Assembly (NCBI GenBank): GCA_900544025.1
Contig: UQTM01000042.1
Span: forward strand, 1-28,620
From: an uncultured Odoribacter sp.
GTDB lineage: Bacteria > Bacteroidota > Bacteroidia > Bacteroidales > Marinifilaceae
Length of the DNA: 28,620 bases
Direction: 5' to 3'
Shown here: piece by piece, positions 1 through 8,899 of the stretch
How positions within the stretch are numbered: position 1 is the stretch's first letter
Layout: each line of letters opens with the position of its first letter
Program-made: the position numbers and the translations under genes
Notes under the pieces: generated by a model
What the model saw: only the letters and a program-made list of their open reading frames with translations
Told to the model about the DNA's origin: nothing
Databases searched by the model: none

Positions 1-48
1 CGGCAGCCACAAGCCGCCGGAAAGGTAAAATTTCGACCAAATGTAACC

Positions 49-1026
49 TTACGGTTTTAATTTATCCTCGACAATCTCCGTAATAACGTCTCTCAGCGTA
101 ACCCCCATAGCCCGCACCATTTTAGGGATAAAACTATTGGCTGTCATTCCCGGTGTCGTATTTACCTCCAGCATAATCACCTCGTCCCCTTTCACGAAAC
201 CATCGATCCGGACAATTCCTTCACACCGCAACAGATCATAAACCTCCGATGCCATCGACTGAATCCGGTCTGTGATTTCCTCCGAAAAACGTCCCGGAAT
301 AATTTCGTCCGACATCGTTGCATCGTATTTCGCCTCAAAATCGAAAAACTCTTTTTTAGAAACGATCTCCGCTACCGGAAAAACCACCTTTTTACTCCCC
401 ACTTTATACAAGCCGCACGTAAACTCCGTACCGTCGATAAAGGCCTCCACCAATACTTCCCGGCATTTACCGAACGCTTCTTCCATCGCCGCATCGAAAT
501 CCTCTGCCGTTTTCACTTTCGACACGCCGAAACTCGACCCTTCGGCGTTAGGCTTCACAAAACAAGGCAAACCCACAGCAGCCAACACCGCCTCTTTATC
601 ATACCCCTGCCCCCGGGTCAGCATCACAGGCTCGGTCGTATGTATGCCGAAACCATGCAAATAATTGGTACAGGTATATTTATCGAATGTGATAGCCTCA
701 CAAAGCGTACTGCATGTAGAATAAGGAATCCCCATCATATCCAAATACCCCTGCAACATGCCGTTCTCTCCCGGCACACCGTGAATGGTGATATAAGCAA
801 AATCGAATGCGATTTTCCGGCCTGCCAAAGTGAAAGAAAAATCGTTTTTATCCACATCATATCGTTCCCCGTCGATATCCACCTGCCATTCCCTGCCCCG
901 CAAAATCATCAGATATTTATTAAAACGTTCCCCGTCCACTTCCGAAAAAACATGATGACCGGATTTTATAGACACATCGTATTCAGAAGAGTTACCACCG
1001 GCAATAACAACTACATTTTTTTTCAT
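49..1026 (-). CDS. ddl: D-alanine--D-alanine ligase
   Basis: ATP-grasp enzyme that joins two D-alanines for the peptidoglycan stem peptide, in the cytoplasm. The 325-residue protein has the expected length. Visible family marks are the N-terminal GGNSSEYDVS segment (the Glu that contacts the first D-Ala), HGVPGENGMLQGYLD in the middle, the ATP-grasp strand FVKPNAEGSSFGVSKV near residue 158, and the C-terminal metal/ligand segment EVNTTPGMTANSFIP. The start is the first ATG after the upstream gap and is followed directly by the conserved VVVIAGG strand. It is divergent from the aminotransferase gene at 1256, and a TACTTTTG -7 box lies about 100 bp upstream. The gene it precedes on the minus strand is outside the window. 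Function is clear from motifs; no oddity seen. Confidence 0.95.
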   Translation of the reverse strand: MKKNVVVIAGGNSSEYDVSIKSGHHVFSEVDGERFNKYLMILRGREWQVDIDGERYDVDKNDFSFTLAGRKIAFDFAYITIHGVPGENGMLQGYLDMMGIPYSTCSTLCEAITFDKYTCTNYLHGFGIHTTEPVMLTRGQGYDKEAVLAAVGLPCFVKPNAEGSSFGVSKVKTAEDFDAAMEEAFGKCREVLVEAFIDGTEFTCGLYKVGSKKVVFPVAEIVSKKEFFDFEAKYDATMSDEIIPGRFSEEITDRIQSMASEVYDLLRCEGIVRIDGFVKGDEVIMLEVNTTPGMTANSFIPKMVRAMGVTLRDVITEIVEDKLKP

Positions 1027-1125
1027 AATCCTTTTAATACCTTTATCGATTTTATTACCCGAATAAAAAAGAAACAGCGGAATGATCGACGAAAGATACC
1101 CGCTCTTTAAACCAGATAATTTTCA

Positions 1126-1133
1126 CAAAAGTA
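1126..1133 (-). promoter_or_regulatory. -7 box candidate for ddl
   Basis: On the minus strand this reads TACTTTTG, an exact match to the Bacteroidota -7 consensus TAnnTTTG, 100 bp before the ddl start. No convincing TTTG was seen about 19 bp further upstream, so the call rests on the -7 box alone. Confidence 0.35.
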
Positions 1134-1215
1134 AAAGTAATTTTCACATTCGGTAAACAGGCTTTTAATTTTTTTCAATCCCGTTAAAACCATTTTTCAA
1201 TATTCAATTATTTAG

Positions 1216-1223
1216 TACCTTTG
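1216..1223 (+). promoter_or_regulatory. -7 box of aminotransferase gene
   Basis: TACCTTTG matches TAnnTTTG exactly and lies 32 bp before the ATG at 1256, a normal leader length. The place of the -33 box holds only a T-run (TTTT at about 1193-1196), so the -33 element is weak. Confidence 0.5.
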
Positions 1224-1255
1224 CCGTCCACTAATCATTTAAAAAACAAAACTGA

Positions 1256-2458
1256 ATGCCAAACAGCTCACAACGCGGAATAGATATGCCCGCTTCGCCT
1301 ATCCGAAAATTAGTACCGTTAGCCAACAAGGCTAAAGCGAAGGGTATCAAAGTATATCACCTCAACATCGGCCAGCCCGATGTGGCAACGCCTGAGGTCG
1401 CGTTACGAGCGGCGCACAACCTGGATCGGAAAGTGCTGGAATACTCTCCCAGCGAAGGAATTCGCAGTTTCCGCGAAAAGCTCGTGAAATACTATGATAA
1501 GTTCAAAATAAACGTCAGTGCGGACGACATCATCATAACGACCGGAGGTTCCGAAGCCGTATTTTTTTCATTTATGGCCTGCCTCGATCCGGGAGACGAA
1601 ATCATCGTGCCCGAACCGGCCTATGCCAATTACATGGCATTCGCCATCTCCTGCGGGGCGGTAATTAAAACTATCCCGTCCACGATAGAAGAGGGATTCG
1701 CCCTTCCTTCCGTGGAAAAATTCGAAGAACTGATCACTCCGCGCACCAAAGCGATCCTGATCTGCAATCCGAACAATCCGACAGGCTATCTTTACACACA
1801 GAAAGAAATGAACCAAATCCGCGATTTGGTAAAGAAATACGATCTCTTCCTATTCTCCGACGAGGTGTACCGCGAATTTTGCTACACAGGCGCACCCTAT
1901 ATCTCGGCCTTCCACCTGGAAGGCATTGAAAACAATGTCATTCTGGTAGATTCCGTTTCCAAACGTTACAGCGAGTGCGGTATCCGTATCGGCGCGCTGA
2001 TCACCAAAAACAAACAAGTAAAAGAAAACGTGATGAAATGGTGTCAGGCACGCCTGAGCCCTCCATTGATCGGACAGCTCATCGCCGAAGCCTCGTTAGA
2101 CACCCCGGACGATTACATGCTCGATGTCTATAACGAATATGTAGAACGGCGGAAATTCCTGATCGACGGATTGAACCGCATACCGGGTTGCTATTCTCCC
2201 ATACCGATGGGGGCTTTCTATACCGTGGCGAAACTTCCGGTGGACGATGCCGATAAATTTTGTGCCTGGTGCCTGGAAGAATTCGAATACGAAGGACAAA
2301 CCGTATTTATGGCTCCGGCTTCCGGCTTCTACACCACTCCAGGCTTAGGTAAAAACGAGGTTCGCATTGCCTATGTCCTGAAAAAAGAAGACCTTGCCAA
2401 CGCCCTGACGGTATTAGAAAAAGCTTTGGAAGCCTACAACAGTAGAAAAACGAAATAA
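1256..2458 (+). CDS. PLP-dependent class I/II aminotransferase
   Basis: Fold-type I aminotransferase of the aspartate aminotransferase superfamily, cytoplasmic; it moves an amino group between an amino acid and a 2-oxoacid. Visible motifs are NIGQPDVATPE near the N-terminus, TTGGSEAV (cofactor phosphate region), PEPAYANY, CNPNNPTGY (substrate carboxylate/cofactor Asn), SDEVYREF (Asp that holds the PLP ring nitrogen), and DSVSKRYSECGIRIGAL with the Schiff-base lysine. The 400-residue length is normal. Which amino acid it acts on cannot be read from the sequence; aspartate or a broad range is most likely. It has its own upstream -7 box and is followed by a strong terminator, so it appears to be monocistronic. 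Confidence 0.9.
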   Translation: MPNSSQRGIDMPASPIRKLVPLANKAKAKGIKVYHLNIGQPDVATPEVALRAAHNLDRKVLEYSPSEGIRSFREKLVKYYDKFKINVSADDIIITTGGSEAVFFSFMACLDPGDEIIVPEPAYANYMAFAISCGAVIKTIPSTIEEGFALPSVEKFEELITPRTKAILICNPNNPTGYLYTQKEMNQIRDLVKKYDLFLFSDEVYREFCYTGAPYISAFHLEGIENNVILVDSVSKRYSECGIRIGALITKNKQVKENVMKWCQARLSPPLIGQLIAEASLDTPDDYMLDVYNEYVERRKFLIDGLNRIPGCYSPIPMGAFYTVAKLPVDDADKFCAWCLEEFEYEGQTVFMAPASGFYTTPGLGKNEVRIAYVLKKEDLANALTVLEKALEAYNSRKTK

Positions 2459-2463
2459 AATCC

Positions 2464-2495
2464 AAACCGGAGAAAACAATCGTTTTCTCCGGTTT
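2464..2495 (+). terminator. Rho-independent terminator of aminotransferase gene
   Basis: Perfect 14-bp stem AAACCGGAGAAAAC / GTTTTCTCCGGTTT with a 4-nt loop, starting 5 bp after the stop codon. The 3' arm ends in TTT followed by ATT. Confidence 0.8.
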
Positions 2496-2544
2496 ATTCC
2501 ATCATCTCCCAACACCGGGATTTCCCGGCTGACAATAACGATAC

Positions 2545-3906
2545 ATGAAACAACCGACCGATCTCACCCAGGGAAGTATTTTTCAAGGGCTGTGGGTTAT
2601 GGCAGTTCCCCTGATCTCAGCTTCTTTTATCCAAATGGCATACAGCATGACCGATATGCTATGGCTGGGGCATTTGGGCACGACCAGCGTGGCCGCTGCA
2701 GGAGCTGCCGGTTTCTTTACCTGGCTGTGCAACGCATTTTCTCTGCTGACCAAAACCGGAGCGGAAATCACCGTATCGCAAACCGTAGGGGCGAAAGATT
2801 TAAAACGGGCGAATGTATATGCGAATCAGGCGATCAAGCTATCGGTTATAATCGCTTTTCTATATGCCTGCCTGATCCTGATTTTCGCTCCCCGGCTGAT
2901 CGGGCTTTTCGATTTTGAAGCAGAGGTAGCCGAACAAGCTATCGGCTATATGCGTTTTGTTGCTCCGGGACTATTTTGCCAATTCAACAACAACACTTTC
3001 AGCGGCTTATACAACGGGCAGGGAGACAGTAAAACCCCATTCCGCACAACAGCCGTAGGGTTGGGCGTTAACATCGTTCTCGACCCTTTACTGATTTATG
3101 GTTACGGCCCTTTCCCCGCATTGGGAACGGCAGGCGCAGCCATTGCCACCGCCCTTTCGCAATTGGTGGTTTTCAGCATCTTTGCCAAAAAAGTATTCTC
3201 ATCCCGGTTTCCCCTGGGGGCAATGGCCCTGTTCTCCTCCTTTAATAAGTCGTTCGCAGGCAGGATCGCCCGTCTGGGCCTGCCGGTAAGCATCGAAAAT
3301 GCCATGTTCGCCCTTTTCTCGCTTACCCTGGCGACCTTAGCCGCCCGCTGGGGAGCAGTAGGGGTAGCCACGCAAAGTATCGGCTCACAAATCGAAGCGA
3401 TTTCCTGGATGACCGCCGCCGGATTCTCCACCGCGTTAGCTTCGTTTACCGGGCAAAACTACGGAGCAGGCAATTATGAACGGATCCGGAAAGGCTATCG
3501 CATGACCTTGCGCATCGCCTGTTCGTTCGGGGCGATCGCCGCAATTCTGTTCTGGATATTCAACAAAGAGATATTCAATATTTTCGTTACGGAAGAAGCC
3601 GCAATTCTGGCGGGAGGGGACTATCTCAGGATATTGGCACTCTCCCAGCTATTCATGGTTTTGGAAGCCGTAACCGCCGGAGCCTTTAATGGCTGTGGCA
3701 ATACCACGCCTCCGGCATTGGTAAGTATTATATTCACAGGAGCGCGTATTCCTATGGCCTACTGGCTGACCTCCTTCCCTGAACTGGGGCTGAACGGCAT
3801 TTGGTGGAGCGTTTCCCTGTCCAGTATTGTCAAAGGTACGGTATTGCCTCTATGGTTCGTATATTTCCAGCGCAAACGGCTAAACCTTTCCACAAAACAA
3901 TCCTAA
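2545..3906 (+). CDS. MATE family efflux transporter
   Basis: Inner-membrane multidrug and toxic compound extrusion protein, using Na+ or H+ exchange to export organic cations or metabolites. The 453-residue product has about twelve hydrophobic segments in two similar halves, typical of the family. N-terminal family signatures include LWVMAVPLISASFIQMAYSM followed by TDMLWLGHLG, and NNTFSGLYNGQGDSKTPF in the first half; the second half repeats the pattern with GFSTALASFTGQNYGAG and AFNGCGNTTPPAL. The substrate cannot be predicted. It follows the terminator of the preceding gene, so it probably has its own promoter; no consensus -7 box was found in the 49 bp gap, which does contain a short palindrome (2515-2528). 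Confidence 0.92.
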   Translation: MKQPTDLTQGSIFQGLWVMAVPLISASFIQMAYSMTDMLWLGHLGTTSVAAAGAAGFFTWLCNAFSLLTKTGAEITVSQTVGAKDLKRANVYANQAIKLSVIIAFLYACLILIFAPRLIGLFDFEAEVAEQAIGYMRFVAPGLFCQFNNNTFSGLYNGQGDSKTPFRTTAVGLGVNIVLDPLLIYGYGPFPALGTAGAAIATALSQLVVFSIFAKKVFSSRFPLGAMALFSSFNKSFAGRIARLGLPVSIENAMFALFSLTLATLAARWGAVGVATQSIGSQIEAISWMTAAGFSTALASFTGQNYGAGNYERIRKGYRMTLRIACSFGAIAAILFWIFNKEIFNIFVTEEAAILAGGDYLRILALSQLFMVLEAVTAGAFNGCGNTTPPALVSIIFTGARIPMAYWLTSFPELGLNGIWWSVSLSSIVKGTVLPLWFVYFQRKRLNLSTKQS

Positions 3907-4040
3907 CAAACAAAAATACCGCCGGGGGAAAGCAACAGGCCGGAAACACCCGATAAATATGAACTTCAGCAGGAAACCTCGCCAATAATTTTCAAAACAA
4001 ATTCCCGCACAAAAAATTAAAGAATTATTTCTCTAATTAT

Positions 4041-4071
4041 TTTGCACGATTACAAAAAAGAAGTAAATTTG
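4041..4071 (+). promoter_or_regulatory. Bacteroidota-type promoter of mdh
   Basis: TTTG at 4041-4044, a 19-bp spacer, then TAAATTTG at 4064-4071: an exact match to the -33/-7 consensus of the primary sigma factor in this phylum. The ATG of mdh lies 58 bp downstream. Confidence 0.75.
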
Positions 4072-4129
4072 ACGTCGGTATAAAAGCCCGGTAAAAGAAT
4101 TTTAGTATAACAATAAAAATAATAACGAA

Positions 4130-5065
4130 ATGAAAGTAACAGTTGTTGGAGCAGGTAACGTTGGTGCAACATGTGCTAACTGCATTGCAGAAAAAGACAT
4201 TGTAAATGAAGTAGTTCTTCTCGATATCAAAGAAGGTGTTTCAGAAGGTAAATCCCTCGATATGTGGCAAACGGCCCCGATCAACCTTTATGACACCCGT
4301 ATCAAAGGTGTAACCAACGACTATTCAGCAACAGCCGGATCCGAAGTAGTTGTGATTACTTCCGGTCTTCCCCGTAAACCGGGAATGAGCCGCGACGATT
4401 TGATCTCGACCAACGCAGGCATCGTAAAATCGGTTACTGAAAATGTAATCAAATATTCTCCGGACGCTAAGATCATTATCGTATCTAACCCGCTGGATGT
4501 AATGTGTTACTGCGCTTATCTCGCTGCAAAAATCGATTCTTCGAAAGTATTCGGTATGGCAGGTATTCTCGACACGGCCCGTTACCGCGCATTCCTGGCA
4601 GAAGCACTGAACGTATCTCCGAAAGATATTCAGGCTCTATTATTGGGAGGCCACGGCGACACAATGGTCCCGCTGCCTCGTTACACCACGATCGGCGGTA
4701 TCCCTGTTACTGAACTAATGGACGCAGACCAACTGCACGCAATCATCGAAAGAACTAAAGTCGGCGGTGGCGAATTGGTAAAACTGATGGGCACTTCTGC
4801 ATGGTATGCTCCGGGAGCCGCTGCAGCCCAAATGGTCGAAGCCATCGTAAATAACCAAAGACGTGTATTCCCGGTATGTGCCTTGTTGAACGGCGAATAC
4901 GGAATGAAAAATATCTACCTGGGTGTTCCGGTTATCTTAGGTAAAAACGGTATCGAAAAGATTATCGAAGTGAAATTGGACAACGAAGAAAAACAATTAT
5001 TGGAAGAATCTGCAAAAGCAGTGAAATCGGTGATGGACGTTCTCGACAACATGAAAATGTTCTAA
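4130..5065 (+). CDS. mdh: Malate dehydrogenase (LDH-like type)
   Basis: NAD-dependent enzyme that interconverts malate and oxaloacetate; in anaerobic Bacteroidales it typically serves the reductive branch to fumarate and succinate. The 311-residue protein begins with the Rossmann motif VVGAGNVGATCA, has the acidic NAD-ribose ligand in VVLLDIKEG, and the loop GLPRKPGMSRDDL whose first Arg specifies a dicarboxylate rather than lactate. The catalytic His is in LLGGHGDTMVPLP. It is a monocistronic unit with a textbook promoter upstream and a strong terminator downstream. Malate rather than lactate specificity is inferred from the LPRKPGM loop. Confidence 0.93.
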   Translation: MKVTVVGAGNVGATCANCIAEKDIVNEVVLLDIKEGVSEGKSLDMWQTAPINLYDTRIKGVTNDYSATAGSEVVVITSGLPRKPGMSRDDLISTNAGIVKSVTENVIKYSPDAKIIIVSNPLDVMCYCAYLAAKIDSSKVFGMAGILDTARYRAFLAEALNVSPKDIQALLLGGHGDTMVPLPRYTTIGGIPVTELMDADQLHAIIERTKVGGGELVKLMGTSAWYAPGAAAAQMVEAIVNNQRRVFPVCALLNGEYGMKNIYLGVPVILGKNGIEKIIEVKLDNEEKQLLEESAKAVKSVMDVLDNMKMF

Positions 5066-5086
5066 TCGGAATTTTTCCCCACGAAT

Positions 5087-5116
5087 AAAAACAGAGGCTC
5101 ACGCCTCTGTTTTTTT
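5087..5116 (+). terminator. Rho-independent terminator of mdh
   Basis: Stem AAAAACAGAGGC / GCCTCTGTTTTT, loop TCAC, with the 3' arm running into a T-tract, 21 bp after the mdh stop codon. Confidence 0.85.
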
Positions 5117-5146
5117 GTATATAAAAGGTTAATATCCCTTTTTTAC

Positions 5147-5177
5147 CTTGCTATTCCCCTGATATTATTTAAGTTTG
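5147..5177 (+). promoter_or_regulatory. Promoter of retropepsin-like gene
   Basis: CTTG at 5147-5150, a 19-bp spacer, then TAAGTTTG at 5170-5177. The position implies transcription beginning at about 5184, which helps decide the start codon of the following gene (ATG at 5203 rather than GTG at 5188). Confidence 0.6.
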
Positions 5178-5202
5178 TAACCGAATCGTGGGACAAGAAT
5201 CT

Positions 5203-5691
5203 ATGAAACGGAGAAAACATCTGAAAGCCTGTCCTTTAAAAGGACAGACACGACATACCCCCTATCCTCCCCTTTATATTACCATACCGATAGAAATTGT
5301 CGAATTAGAAAGCAACAGCTATCATTTAATTACCCCTTTCGAGATAAACGGTATCCAGGGAGAAGCCATTATCGACACAGGAGCTTCGGTCACCGTGATC
5401 GATAACGATCTGCTGGCAGGAAACGAGACAGAGACAACCGGCATACAGATACAATCGGGAAGCGTCACCGGACAGATCGAAGATGTAAAAGTGATCAAGA
5501 TAAAAGAGGTGAAAATCGGTAATCACCGGTTTAAAAACATGCTACTGGCTGCGATAGACCTGAATTATGTTAAGGAGATGTACAACCGGCAGCTGGAACG
5601 AAAAATCATCGCTTTATTGGGATGCGATTTTTGCGTAAAACATTGCGTTGTGATAGATTATCAAAAGAAAATCTTAATCTGCCGCAGGTAA
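5203..5691 (+). CDS. Retropepsin-like aspartic protease family protein
   Basis: 162-residue protein with a single aspartic-protease-like fold, of the type that works as a homodimer. The catalytic-loop motif AIIDTGASVTVID is clear (D-T-G-A) and a C-terminal hydrophobic strand with IALLGCDF matches the family's second conserved element (hydrophobic-hydrophobic-G-x-D/N). There is no signal peptide or obvious membrane segment, so it is probably cytoplasmic. I use the ATG at 5203; a GTG 15 bp upstream is in frame but would sit only a few bases from the predicted transcription start. The N-terminal 25 residues are basic (KRRKHLK). Whether it cleaves anything is unknown. It lies alone between mdh and secDF with its own promoter. 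Confidence 0.75.
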   Translation: MKRRKHLKACPLKGQTRHTPYPPLYITIPIEIVELESNSYHLITPFEINGIQGEAIIDTGASVTVIDNDLLAGNETETTGIQIQSGSVTGQIEDVKVIKIKEVKIGNHRFKNMLLAAIDLNYVKEMYNRQLERKIIALLGCDFCVKHCVVIDYQKKILICRR

Positions 5692-5706
5692 TTTGAAAAA
5701 ATATTA

Positions 5707-5714
5707 TACTTTTG
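5707..5714 (+). promoter_or_regulatory. -7 box candidate for secDF
   Basis: TACTTTTG matches TAnnTTTG and lies 59 bp before the secDF ATG. A TTTG at 5692-5695 is only 11 bp upstream, the wrong spacing, so the -33 element is not supported. Confidence 0.45.
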
Positions 5715-5773
5715 CGCATTAATATTGGTGAAAAGTATTAATAAAATTAAGTAATATATAATCTATTGTAAAA

Positions 5774-8773
5774 ATGCAGAATAAAGGAGCGATTACATTA
5801 CTCGCTATTGCTTTGGCATTAGTGAGTATTTACCAGTTATCTTTTACCTACAAGACGACAAGGGTTGAAAAAGCCGCACGCGAATATGCGCAGGGCAACC
5901 CCGACATGGAAAAAGCATATCTGGATTCTATTGCAAACCAGGAAGTTTACAACTTTCTCGGACTTGCCAAATTCACTTACAAAGAATGTAAGGAGTTAGA
6001 ATTAAACCTGGGTCTTGACTTACGGGGTGGTATGAACGTTACGATGGAAGTCGATGTGGCCGATGTCGTTCGCAGTTTAGCCAACTATTCCCCGGACGAA
6101 GCTTTTAATCAGGCTATACAGGAAGCCATCAAAATGCGTAACAGCAGCCCGAAAGATTTCGTTACTCTTTTCGGCGAAGCATTTGCCAAAATAGCACCGA
6201 ACGCCCAGCTTGCTTCTCCCAATATTTTCGGAACGGTTGAATTAAAAGATAAAATTAAAATCGGTGCAACGAACAAAGAAGTTTTGGACGTAATACGCAA
6301 AGCCGATGGAGCTATCGATAATACATTCAATATTCTGCGTACCCGTATCGACCGTTTCGGTGTGGCACAGCCTAACATCCGTAAGGCCGATATCTCCGGA
6401 CGTATCGTGATCGAGCTTCCGGGTATCAAAGATGCACAGCGCGTTAGAAAACTATTGCAGGGAACAGCCGCTCTGGAATTCTATGAAACATTCGACAACG
6501 GCGATTTCTATAAATATCTGGAAGTTGCTAACGAAAAAGCACGCGACCTGAACAAAGCCGCCGAAGTATTGAGTGCTGCCGATTCAATCGCATTGGCTGC
6601 CGTTAAAGCTGCCGAAGCCACAACGGGAACCACCTCAACCGACACGACAGGCAACAGCCTGATCAGCGGACTGAACGATTCCCTGAAAGTAGCGAGCCAG
6701 GAAGAATTCATGAAGCAAAATCCGCTTTTTGCTTTACTGACTCCGAATATCGACCGGGAAGGACGTATCGTACAGCAAGGTTCGACGATCGGTCTCGCCC
6801 GCTTAAAAGATACTTCTGCGATCAATAAATTACTGGCATTGCCGCAAATCAAAGCTGTATTCCCAAGAAATGCAAGATTGTTATGGGCGAGCAAAGCTGA
6901 AGGCGATGTATTGGCATTACATGCTATCAAGATTACAACACGTGACGGTAAAGCTCCGTTGGACGGAGGTGCTATCGTCGATGCACGCCAGACATTCGAC
7001 GACCGTAGCGGAGGCGCTCCTATCGTTTCTATGAACATGAACGGAGAAGGTGCTAAAACCTGGGCACGCTTGACCAAAGATAACGTAGGACACAGTATCG
7101 CTATCGTATTGGACGGTTATGTATGTTCTTCTCCTAACGTAATGAACGAAATCAAAGGAGGTAGCTCACAGATCACCGGGCATTTCGACGTGAAAGAAGC
7201 TCAAGACTTGGCAAACATCCTGAAATCCGGTAAACTGCCTGCTCCGGCACGTATTATTGCCGATGAAATCGTAGGACCGTCTTTGGGTAGCGAATCGATC
7301 CAGTCGGGAATGTGGTCGTTCGTGATCGCTTTCTGCTTGGTATTGTTATATATGCTGTTCTTCTATAGCCGCGGAGCCGGTTTAGCTGCCGACATTGCTT
7401 TATTTACCAACTTATTTTTCCTATTCGGTGTCCTTGCTTCTATCGGAGCGGTATTGACCCTTCCGGGTATTGCGGGTATCGTATTGACCATGGGTATGTC
7501 GGTAGATGCCAACGTGTTGATCTACGAACGTATTCAGGAAGAACTGAGATCGGGTAAAGGTATGAAACTCGCTGTAAAAGAGGGTTATAAACAAGCTTAC
7601 TCTGCCATTATCGACGGTAATGTCACCACCTTATTGACCGGTTTTATCCTTTATTATTTCGGAGAAGGCCCGATCAAAGGTTTCGCAACCACGTTGATTA
7701 TCGGTATCTTCACCTCTCTGTTCTGCGCAATCTTCATCACTCGTTTGATTTTGGACAGCGCTGTAAACAAGAGCGAAAACGTAAAATTCACTACTCCGTT
7801 TACGGCAAACTGGCTGCGTGACGTTCACTTCCCGTTCTTACAAAGACGTAAAGTAGGTTACATTGTTTCAGGAATCATCACCGTTGTTTGCGTAGCTTCA
7901 CTGTTCACGAAAGGTTTGGACAAGGGTATCGACTTCGTTGGAGGTAGAACTTATACCGTAGTATTCGACAAACCCGTACAGGTAGAATCTATCGCCGAAA
8001 GTTTAGCCGTAGTTTATGGCAGTGCACCTGAAGTTAAAACTTTCGGTGGAGACAATCAGGTAAGAATCACCACTAAATATCGCATTGAGGACGAAGGAAC
8101 CGAAGCAGACGACGAAGTAGAAGCTTTACTGTACGAAGGATTAAAATCCTATTTGCCGGATGGAACGACGAAAGAAGAATTCCTCTCTGAAAACCGTCAG
8201 ATGTCACAAAAAGTAGGACCCGCCGTAGCTGAAGATGTAACCAGAGCAGCTGTCTGGTCGGTAATCTTAGCCTTGTTAGTGATCTTCGTCTATATTATGG
8301 TTCGATTCTCGAACTGGTGGTATGGAGCCGGTGCTGTACTCGGTTTGGCACACAATACCATTGTTGTTCTGGGTATGTTCTCCCTGCTTTCAGGACTGTT
8401 GCCTTTCTCTTTAGAGATCGACCAGGCATTTATTGCAGCGATCCTGACCGTGGTAGGTTACTCGATCAACGATACCGTGGTTGTGTTCGACCGTATCCGG
8501 GAATACCATCATTTATATCCGAAACGCGACGATATGGACACCACCAATGCGGCATTGAACTCTACGCTTCGCCGTACATTCAGTACCTCGCTTTCCACCT
8601 TGGTCGTATTGTTAGCGATCTTTATCTTCGGTGGAACGTCGATCAAAGGATTTGTATTCGCCTTACTGATCGGTATTGTCGTAGGAACCTATTCTTCACT
8701 GTTCGTTGCCACACCGCTGTCATACGACTTTAGAAGAAGATTTGGAAAAAAGGCTGAGATCATCAAAAAATAA
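5774..8773 (+). CDS. secDF: Fused protein translocase subunit SecDF
   Basis: Inner-membrane partner of SecYEG that uses the proton gradient to pull proteins out on the periplasmic side. The 999-residue chain is SecD followed by SecF in one polypeptide. SecD half: one N-terminal membrane helix (about residues 5-25), LGLDLRGGMNV at about 79, a periplasmic region with a Thr/Ser/Ala-rich insert near 269-300, then a membrane bundle at about 511-675 containing MSVDANVLIYERIQEEL. SecF half: membrane helix at about 694, KGIDFVGGRTY at about 717, and a final bundle at about 824-985 with SINDTVVVFDRIREY. Both halves keep the conserved Asp residues of the proton path. It is followed by a strong terminator, so it stands as a single-gene unit. 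Confidence 0.96.
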   Translation: MQNKGAITLLAIALALVSIYQLSFTYKTTRVEKAAREYAQGNPDMEKAYLDSIANQEVYNFLGLAKFTYKECKELELNLGLDLRGGMNVTMEVDVADVVRSLANYSPDEAFNQAIQEAIKMRNSSPKDFVTLFGEAFAKIAPNAQLASPNIFGTVELKDKIKIGATNKEVLDVIRKADGAIDNTFNILRTRIDRFGVAQPNIRKADISGRIVIELPGIKDAQRVRKLLQGTAALEFYETFDNGDFYKYLEVANEKARDLNKAAEVLSAADSIALAAVKAAEATTGTTSTDTTGNSLISGLNDSLKVASQEEFMKQNPLFALLTPNIDREGRIVQQGSTIGLARLKDTSAINKLLALPQIKAVFPRNARLLWASKAEGDVLALHAIKITTRDGKAPLDGGAIVDARQTFDDRSGGAPIVSMNMNGEGAKTWARLTKDNVGHSIAIVLDGYVCSSPNVMNEIKGGSSQITGHFDVKEAQDLANILKSGKLPAPARIIADEIVGPSLGSESIQSGMWSFVIAFCLVLLYMLFFYSRGAGLAADIALFTNLFFLFGVLASIGAVLTLPGIAGIVLTMGMSVDANVLIYERIQEELRSGKGMKLAVKEGYKQAYSAIIDGNVTTLLTGFILYYFGEGPIKGFATTLIIGIFTSLFCAIFITRLILDSAVNKSENVKFTTPFTANWLRDVHFPFLQRRKVGYIVSGIITVVCVASLFTKGLDKGIDFVGGRTYTVVFDKPVQVESIAESLAVVYGSAPEVKTFGGDNQVRITTKYRIEDEGTEADDEVEALLYEGLKSYLPDGTTKEEFLSENRQMSQKVGPAVAEDVTRAAVWSVILALLVIFVYIMVRFSNWWYGAGAVLGLAHNTIVVLGMFSLLSGLLPFSLEIDQAFIAAILTVVGYSINDTVVVFDRIREYHHLYPKRDDMDTTNAALNSTLRRTFSTSLSTLVVLLAIFIFGGTSIKGFVFALLIGIVVGTYSSLFVATPLSYDFRRRFGKKAEIIKK

Positions 8774-8793
8774 ATCACCCTTTGCATATATCG

Positions 8794-8819
8794 AAACCGC
8801 CCTCCGGGGCGGTTTTTTT
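8794..8819 (+). terminator. Rho-independent terminator of secDF
   Basis: GC-rich stem AAACCGCCC / GGGCGGTTT with 4-nt loop, followed by a T-run, 20 bp after the stop codon. It insulates the downstream hydrogenase cassette from secDF transcription. Confidence 0.88.
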
Positions 8820-8871
8820 ATTTCGTCCTAACTTTCCCTGTCTTCTACCCGCTTATATTCCCCGGCTTTTT

Positions 8872-8879
8872 TATATTTG
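8872..8879 (+). promoter_or_regulatory. -7 box candidate for the hfs cassette
   Basis: TATATTTG matches TAnnTTTG, 20 bp before the first ATG of the cassette. No TTG-type -33 box is visible at the usual distance, which may mean a regulated or alternative-sigma promoter, or a false match in an AT-rich stretch. Confidence 0.35.
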
Positions 8880-8899
8880 TAATTTAAAATGCACCATGT

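Noticed and set aside
1..19. Imperfect GC-rich hairpin downstream of ddl
   Set aside because: Could be the ddl terminator, but it has a mismatch and the sequence that would carry the T-tract is outside the window.
640..1110. 156-codon open frame on the plus strand across the ddl 5' end
   Set aside because: Antisense shadow of ddl extending into its promoter region; composition is not protein-like and no family marks are seen.
4023..4042. Short direct repeat AATTATTT upstream of mdh
   Set aside because: Two 8-bp AT-only copies in an AT-rich promoter region are expected by chance; not evidence of an operator.
6508..7077. 189-codon open frame on the minus strand
   Set aside because: Antisense to the periplasmic part of secDF; Ala/Ser-rich shadow without motifs.
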